From an uncultured Eubacteriales bacterium (GTDB lineage: Bacteria; Bacillota; Clostridia; Oscillospirales; Acutalibacteraceae): a stretch of 64,000 nucleotides of DNA. Positions 59,524 through 64,000 of this stretch are shown one piece after another (position 1 is the stretch's first letter; every line of letters begins with the position of its first letter). The stretch spans positions 30,767 through 94,766 of the forward strand of contig CAKVEA010000004.1 in the NCBI GenBank assembly GCA_934728355.1. Reading direction: 5' to 3'. The translations under genes were made by a program, and so were the position numbers. Under the pieces are notes generated by a model. That model was not told the DNA's origin. It saw nothing but the letters and a program-made list of their open reading frames with translations, and did no database searches.

Positions 59524-60241
59524 TTTGAATGAAAGCGACAAATCAATAGGAATTTTAACTGCTGAGCAAGGTATTGTTTATGTAATAGCTAAAAAATCTA
59601 AGTTGCTAAAAAATCGTTTAGGTGCTATGCTACAGCTTTTTTCTTATGGAGAATTTATGGTTTTTCATTCGAGAAATGCATATTTGCTTAATAGTTGTAA
59701 AATTAAAGAGTTTTTTTTACCACTTAGAAATAATCTTGAAATTTTATCACTTGCACAGTATTTTTGTCAGCTTTGCATTTCTTTAAAGCCGGAAAGTTGT
59801 GTTTCGGAGGAGTTTTTGCGTGTTTTTTTGAATTGTATATTTTTTCTCATAAACAATAAAATAGATATTAAAATAATAAAAAGCATTTACGAATTGAGAG
59901 CATGCTCTTTATGTGGTTATATGCCTGAGTTAACTTCTTGCTCTAAATGCGGAATTTACACAGATGAAAATATGAAATTTTCTATTGAATCAGGAAGACT
60001 TTTTTGCGAAAAGTGTAGTAAAGAAGGAGAGTGGATTTCAAATTCTTTACTTTTAGCTCTTAGACATATAATTTATTCCTCAGTTGATAAACTTTTTAGT
60101 TTTAGTCTTTCCGATAGCATTTTAGATAAACTCTCATATATAACCGAAAAATATGTTTCTTACCATGTTTCAGGGGATTATAAATCCTTGGAATTTTATA
60201 AAAAACTTATTTCATGCAAAAATCAATTTCAAAGTATTTGA
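59483..60241 (+). CDS. recO: DNA repair protein RecO
   Basis: RecO loads RecA onto single-stranded DNA with RecR. The 252-residue protein has the N-terminal OB fold (GIIIKESDLNESDKSIGILT, KNRLGAMLQLFSYGEFMV), a helical part, and a zinc site formed by C141, C144, C153/C156 and later C175, C178. AGGAG at 59469-59473 lies nine bases before the ATG, inside yqzL. The last 30 bases overlap the convergent feoB. Confidence 0.93.
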   Translation: MNLKVTGIIIKESDLNESDKSIGILTAEQGIVYVIAKKSKLLKNRLGAMLQLFSYGEFMVFHSRNAYLLNSCKIKEFFLPLRNNLEILSLAQYFCQLCISLKPESCVSEEFLRVFLNCIFFLINNKIDIKIIKSIYELRACSLCGYMPELTSCSKCGIYTDENMKFSIESGRLFCEKCSKEGEWISNSLLLALRHIIYSSVDKLFSFSLSDSILDKLSYITEKYVSYHVSGDYKSLEFYKKLISCKNQFQSI

Positions 60242-62350
60242 AACTATAAAGCATGCTATTATTCCAGTTATAGTGGGTATTACGAATGAAAGTATAGTCC
60301 ACTTTAGACTTTTTGTTTCTTTTTTTATCGTGAAACAAGTTGTTCCACATGGAAAATGTAGAAGTGAAAAAATCATTACACATATTGCTGTTATATATGA
60401 CCATCCATGAGATGTTAAAAGCAAATAAAGTTGAGTTGGATTTTGAATATCTGTTATACATCCTGTACACATGTAGCTCATTATTATTATTGGAAGTACA
60501 ATTTCATTTGCAGGGAATCCAAGTATAAATGCCATTAAAATAATACCGTCAAGTCCAATTGCTTTAGCAAAAGGATCCAAAAATGAAGCACAATGCATGA
60601 GAATACTTACTCCGCTTATTTCTATATTTGCCATTAACCATATAATTAGTCCTGCGGGAGCAGCTACAGCAACAGCTCTTCCTAAAACGAATATAGTTCT
60701 ATCCATAAGAGATCTTATTAAAATTTTTCCTATTTGAGGTTTTCGGTATGGTGGCATTTCTAGTACAAAAGAGGAATTTACACCTTTCAAAACAGTTATT
60801 GAAAGAATTTTTGAAACCAAAAAAGTTATGAATATTCCAAAAAGTATTACTCCTGTTAGAATTAAAGCAGATTTTAAAGAATTCAGTGGACTTAATGATT
60901 GGCCGATAAAAAACATTGTGATTATTGAGATTAAAAGTGGGAATCTCCCATTACAAGGTACAAAATTGTTTGTAAGTATTGCAATTAGTCTTTCACGTGG
61001 AGAGTCTATTATTCTACACCCTATTACTCCGCAAGCATTGCATCCAAATCCCATACACATAGTAAGTGCTTGTTTACCGTGAGCGCCACATTTCTTAAAT
61101 GCTCCGTCTAAATTAAAGGCAATTCTCGGAAGATATCCCATATCTTCGAGTAAAGTGAAGAGAGGGAAAAATATTGCCATAGGAGGAAGCATAACAGAAA
61201 CTACCCAAGCCAAAGTTTTGTATACTCCTAAAATCATGGACCCGTAAAGCCAAGAAGGTGCATTTAGCTGAATAAAAATATCTGTTATTTTATCTTGTAA
61301 AGAAAAAAGTACATCTGCTATTATTTCTGAAGGATAATTTGCTCCGGTTATCGTTATCCAAAATATTCCCAGTAAAAATAAAATCATAGTAGGGAACCCT
61401 GTTAGGGGAGAGGTTAAAAATTTATCGATTTTTCTGTCAAATTTATCATAATCCGGTTTATTTACTTTAACACACAATTTATAAATATTTTCAGCTCTTT
61501 CAATAAGAGCTCTTACTATTTTATCCCTGAAATTTTCTGAATTAATACCACTTGATTTTAGCTTTTTTCTTTCTTTTGAAATTGTTTTGGTAATTTTTGA
61601 ATTTGAAAACAATTGTTTTTGAAAATGACTTTTAAGAGAATTATTTAAATCTTGATCGTTTTCGAGTAATCTTAAGCTTAACCACCGAGGATTTAATTTC
61701 AAGTGCGATATATTTTCCAATTTTTCGCTTATATTTTTAACTGAAGATTCAATTTTTTTTCCGTAATTTGTTTTTATTTCTGTAATTTTTGTTTTTCCTT
61801 CACTGACATTTTCTATTTCTTCTAAAAGTTTATTTATTCCTTTTTTGCTGCGGGCATTTGTGCAAACTACAGGTACACCTCCGAGCTGCATAGAAAGCTC
61901 ATCTACATCGATATTTATTTTTTTCTTTTCTGCTTCATCTATTAAATTTAAACATATTACTACTTTTGATGTTATTTCAAGAATTTGCAAAGCTAAATTT
62001 AAATTTCTTTCGATTGATGTTGCATCCATGACTATTACTACGGCATCCGGATTATTAAAGCATACAAAATTTCTTGCAATTTCTTCTTCAGGGGAATTCG
62101 CAAGTAGGGAATATGTTCCGGGAATATCGACAAGCTGAAAACTTTTATTGTTATAGTAATATTTTCCTTCTGCTCGTTCGACTGTTTTTCCTGGCCAGTT
62201 TCCTGTATGCTGATGAAGTCCTGTTAAAGCATTGAAAACTGTACTTTTACCAACATTTGGATTCCCTGCAACGGCTATAATTTGAGTTTTAAGTGAAGTT
62301 TTTACGGTTTTTTCTTCTGTGCTTGGTTCTAGGAGGGTAGTACTGCTCAT
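60212..62350 (-). CDS. feoB: Ferrous iron transport protein FeoB
   Basis: FeoB is the main inner-membrane Fe2+ importer. The 712-residue protein has a G domain with G1 GNPNVGKST at 29-37, TGNWPGKTVE, DIPGTYSL (G3), NLIDEA (G4), and then two Gate domains in the membrane (GYLPRIAFNLDGAFKKCG with CGFGCNA-type MGFGCNACGVIGCR, PPYRKPQIGKIL). Its 3' end overlaps recO by 30 bases. It follows feoA after 14 bases. Confidence 0.95.
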   Translation of the reverse strand: MSSTTLLEPSTEEKTVKTSLKTQIIAVAGNPNVGKSTVFNALTGLHQHTGNWPGKTVERAEGKYYYNNKSFQLVDIPGTYSLLANSPEEEIARNFVCFNNPDAVVIVMDATSIERNLNLALQILEITSKVVICLNLIDEAEKKKINIDVDELSMQLGGVPVVCTNARSKKGINKLLEEIENVSEGKTKITEIKTNYGKKIESSVKNISEKLENISHLKLNPRWLSLRLLENDQDLNNSLKSHFQKQLFSNSKITKTISKERKKLKSSGINSENFRDKIVRALIERAENIYKLCVKVNKPDYDKFDRKIDKFLTSPLTGFPTMILFLLGIFWITITGANYPSEIIADVLFSLQDKITDIFIQLNAPSWLYGSMILGVYKTLAWVVSVMLPPMAIFFPLFTLLEDMGYLPRIAFNLDGAFKKCGAHGKQALTMCMGFGCNACGVIGCRIIDSPRERLIAILTNNFVPCNGRFPLLISIITMFFIGQSLSPLNSLKSALILTGVILFGIFITFLVSKILSITVLKGVNSSFVLEMPPYRKPQIGKILIRSLMDRTIFVLGRAVAVAAPAGLIIWLMANIEISGVSILMHCASFLDPFAKAIGLDGIILMAFILGFPANEIVLPIIIMSYMCTGCITDIQNPTQLYLLLTSHGWSYITAICVMIFSLLHFPCGTTCFTIKKETKSLKWTILSFVIPTITGIIACFIVSNTLKLIFA

Positions 62351-62364
62351 GAAAATTTCAGCTC

Positions 62365-62610
62365 CTAACTGTATTTTTGGACTGTTATTCTTCGGGTATA
62401 ATCATTTCTTAATGCGATAACACTTCCACGTACAAGGTACGCAGTAGGATCTCCTAAAGGACTTTTTTGAAGTACCTTAATGACTGTTCCTGAGATCATT
62501 CCAAGATCTGAAATTCTTTTTCGATGTGTTTTTTCAAGATGAACAGATTTTATTTTATATAAATTTCCGGGTGAAGCTTTGTTTAGAGTAATTGTTTTTT
62601 TGGAATACAT
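62365..62610 (-). CDS. feoA: Ferrous iron transport protein FeoA
   Basis: FeoA is a small SH3-fold partner of FeoB. The 81-residue protein shows SPGNLYKIKSVHLEKTHRKR and SDLGMISGTVIKVLQKSPLG, then YLVRGSVIALRNDYTRRI, standard for the family. It is translated just before feoB from an AGGGGC-type site. A GGTTTTTTAAACC palindrome at 62654-62666, upstream, might bind a metal regulator, but it matches no consensus I know well. Confidence 0.92.
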   Translation of the reverse strand: MYSKKTITLNKASPGNLYKIKSVHLEKTHRKRISDLGMISGTVIKVLQKSPLGDPTAYLVRGSVIALRNDYTRRITVQKYS

Positions 62611-62683
62611 AAAATTGCCCCTTGTTTTTATATTATTTTTCTTTACAGACTATGGTTTTTTAAACCGAAAAGTGAATTTTTAA

Positions 62684-62730
62684 ACAAAAAAATATCTATG
62701 TCTTTAACATTGACATAGATATTTTTATTT
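62684..62730 (-). terminator. Bidirectional terminator after the repeat-protein gene
   Basis: A 12-bp or longer perfect stem (62691-62702 with 62712-62723) with a nine-base loop is followed by T-runs on both strands. It ends the minus-strand gene that stops at 62731. Confidence 0.9.
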
Positions 62731-64000
62731 CTATTTCTTACTTTTAGAGTCTTCTGGTGGTGTTTTGTCTGGTTTTTTCTCTGATTGTTTCTTGTTACTA
62801 GTATCACTTTTATTATAGAAAAGACCACTTATGTGAGTATTGTCTTCAATAGCTGAATCTAAACCTTCAGACGATGTAGATTTAAATATAATATCACAAC
62901 ATTTACCTACGTAATCCTTGTTTTCCACACAAAGTTCAAGTAATGATTTGGCAGTAGTTTCAGATGGATTTTCAAGAAAATTTTGTAACTCTTTTTTAAA
63001 ATTAGTGTCTAATCCATTTGATATTGTTATGTTTTTGATAACATTATTTAATTTATTAAATACCTGTTTAGGGGATGATATTGATATACTTCTTAGTTCT
63101 GATCTTATATCTGTGTATTGTTTTGACGCAAATGCTTTTGCACATGTTATTATTGTTGTTATACTTTTGTTATCAGTAGAATCTTTTTCTAAACTTTCAA
63201 AATCTTCACTACCAATAAAAGCATTTAATGCTATTCCTAAAACACGCATATAGCGAACATTATCTATATTATAAAAATCATTCTTTTTGTTGTCATATTT
63301 ACCACGTGAACTATACGAGTATGACGATGATTCTTTTTTAACAGCTATAATTTCTCGCATTATTTTGTATTGATAACTGTAGCTGTTTTTTTCATTTGCT
63401 CCATCTATTGTATTATTTTCTTGCCTAAGAAGTGTTGATAAAACAACTATAGCATTTTTACCCTGATTTGAAAAGTTTGAAGGGTCATCCTCATCTTTTG
63501 AACTACCTTTTTCTAAAACATAAATTCTACTGAGTGCATCTCGAATTAATTTTTCTGCATCATTCAAAAAGTCCATTTTTATTGCGAAATTCATAACATT
63601 TTCATTATTTTTAAGTCTCGCCGGCATAGAAGCACTTTGCATTTCTTTAGTTTTCTCAGGCGGAGGGTATGCTTCATATAAATCCTGAAGTTTACTTTTC
63701 AATTTTTTAATTGAAGGTTTCAATTTTTCAGTTACATGGTTTTTTATTAATTGGTCTAAAATCTGAATTACATCTTTTCGGTCGTTTTCTCCGTATATTC
63801 CATTCGGTTTTTTCATAATTTCTATGGCTTTTTCTAATGGGTTTTCATCAGATTTATTATTGCTGGTGTTGTCTTTTTCATCTTTTTTAAAAAATTTTTG
63901 ATTTATATTTTCTTTTTTTTCTTTTATCTTTTCTTTTAAACTTTTAAATTTTTCTTTTTTTTCTTTTATCTTTTCTTTTAAACTTTTAAATTTTTCTTTT
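62731..64000 (-). CDS. Coiled-coil repeat protein of unknown function, 5' end beyond the window
   Basis: The minus-strand frame stays open from the stop at 62731 to the end of the window, so the ATG at 63816 is probably internal and the gene is cut by the window edge. Nearest the edge, a 42-base unit is repeated in tandem (63921-63962 and 63963-64000), encoding 14-residue blocks of KEKIKEKKEKFKSL type, two heptads each, a likely coiled coil. A linker (DNTSNNKSDENPLEKA) follows, then a mostly helical domain of about 320 residues with Ser/Asn-rich loops and a basic Pro-rich tail. I recognise no family. No catalytic motif is seen. It could be a surface or host-directed protein. Confidence 0.7.
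   Translation of the reverse strand, partial: KEKFKSLKEKIKEKKEKFKSLKEKIKEKKENINQKFFKKDEKDNTSNNKSDENPLEKAIEIMKKPNGIYGENDRKDVIQILDQLIKNHVTEKLKPSIKKLKSKLQDLYEAYPPPEKTKEMQSASMPARLKNNENVMNFAIKMDFLNDAEKLIRDALSRIYVLEKGSSKDEDDPSNFSNQGKNAIVVLSTLLRQENNTIDGANEKNSYSYQYKIMREIIAVKKESSSYSYSSRGKYDNKKNDFYNIDNVRYMRVLGIALNAFIGSEDFESLEKDSTDNKSITTIITCAKAFASKQYTDIRSELRSISISSPKQVFNKLNNVIKNITISNGLDTNFKKELQNFLENPSETTAKSLLELCVENKDYVGKCCDIIFKSTSSEGLDSAIEDNTHISGLFYNKSDTSNKKQSEKKPDKTPPEDSKSKK

Noticed and set aside
61845..62138. 97-codon plus-strand frame inside feoB
   Set aside because: It lies antisense to the conserved FeoB G domain and its sequence is a reverse-complement shadow with no family resemblance.
1..64000. 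tRNA or rRNA genes, CRISPR arrays and insertion sequences
   Set aside because: All intergenic stretches were read on both strands; none shows tRNA-like arms with CCA ends, regularly spaced repeats, or transposase-like frames with terminal inverted repeats.

Overview
The window is strongly AT-rich and gene-dense. Many genes use GTG or TTG starts behind clear GGAGG-type ribosome binding sites, and the gene orders are those of low-GC Clostridia: dgt-dnaG-rpoD, rplU-prp-rpmA-obg, ybeY-dgkA-era-yqzL-recO, and yqfC-yqfD beside ylbJ. Four sporulation genes (spoIIR, ylbJ, yqfC, yqfD) place it among spore-formers or their recent descendants. A plastid/chlamydial/rickettsial-type ATP/ADP translocase (40269-41774) is a hallmark of bacteria living inside eukaryotic cells. 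My inference is a clostridial (Oscillospiraceae-like) intracellular symbiont, for example of a protist. No rRNA, tRNA, CRISPR array, insertion sequence or prophage integrase was seen.

Layout. 1-12232: housekeeping genes on the + strand: end of uppP, an FtsK/SpoIIIE translocase, a ComEC-like metallo-hydrolase lipoprotein with a DUF3006 partner, a KimA-like K+ transporter, a polar amino-acid ABC transporter, tsaE-tsaB, rpiB, upp, and a membrane sugar-nucleotide dehydratase. 12227-17751: rnhA (-), then rnj, gdpP, rplI and an orphan mazF. 18011-36569: a contractile injection system (CIS) operon with sheath, two tube-type proteins, a tail-assembly-chaperone-like gene, two unrecognised charged proteins, hub, spike, gp25-like wedge, two baseplate-J proteins, a gpI-like protein and an Ig-domain adhesin. 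No AAA+ ATPase, PAAR tip, LysM protein or recognisable tape measure was found. 36593-38753: lemA, a TPM-domain protein and spoIIR. 38756-43407: ogg and rpmB (-), the ATP/ADP translocase, two membrane proteins and rpmE. 43478-48026: yigZ-dgt-dnaG-rpoD. 48256-49344: a secreted papain/C39-like cysteine protease. 49376-52191: rplU with a structured leader, prp, rpmA, obg, mrnC. 52326-54277: an unusual patch of two tiny peptides, a P-loop ATPase and a double-glycine-leader peptide. 54267-60241: ylbJ, yqfC-yqfD, ybeY-dgkA-era-yqzL-recO. 60212-64000: feoB-feoA and the 3' part of a coiled-coil repeat protein that runs off the window.

How the parts fit. The translocase would import host ATP. The CIS, the secreted cysteine protease, the double-glycine peptide and the repeat protein are candidates for contact with the host or competing bacteria. 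GdpP and the KimA-like transporter suggest c-di-AMP control of potassium.

The most notable new observation is a probable programmed -1 ribosomal frameshift in the CIS operon. A T TTT TTC heptamer at 21826-21832 lies just before the stop of the 125-codon gene that follows the tube gene. A -1 shift there enters a second conserved-looking reading frame (to 22035) that has no usable start codon of its own. This mirrors the G/GT tail-assembly-chaperone frameshift of siphophages and myophages.
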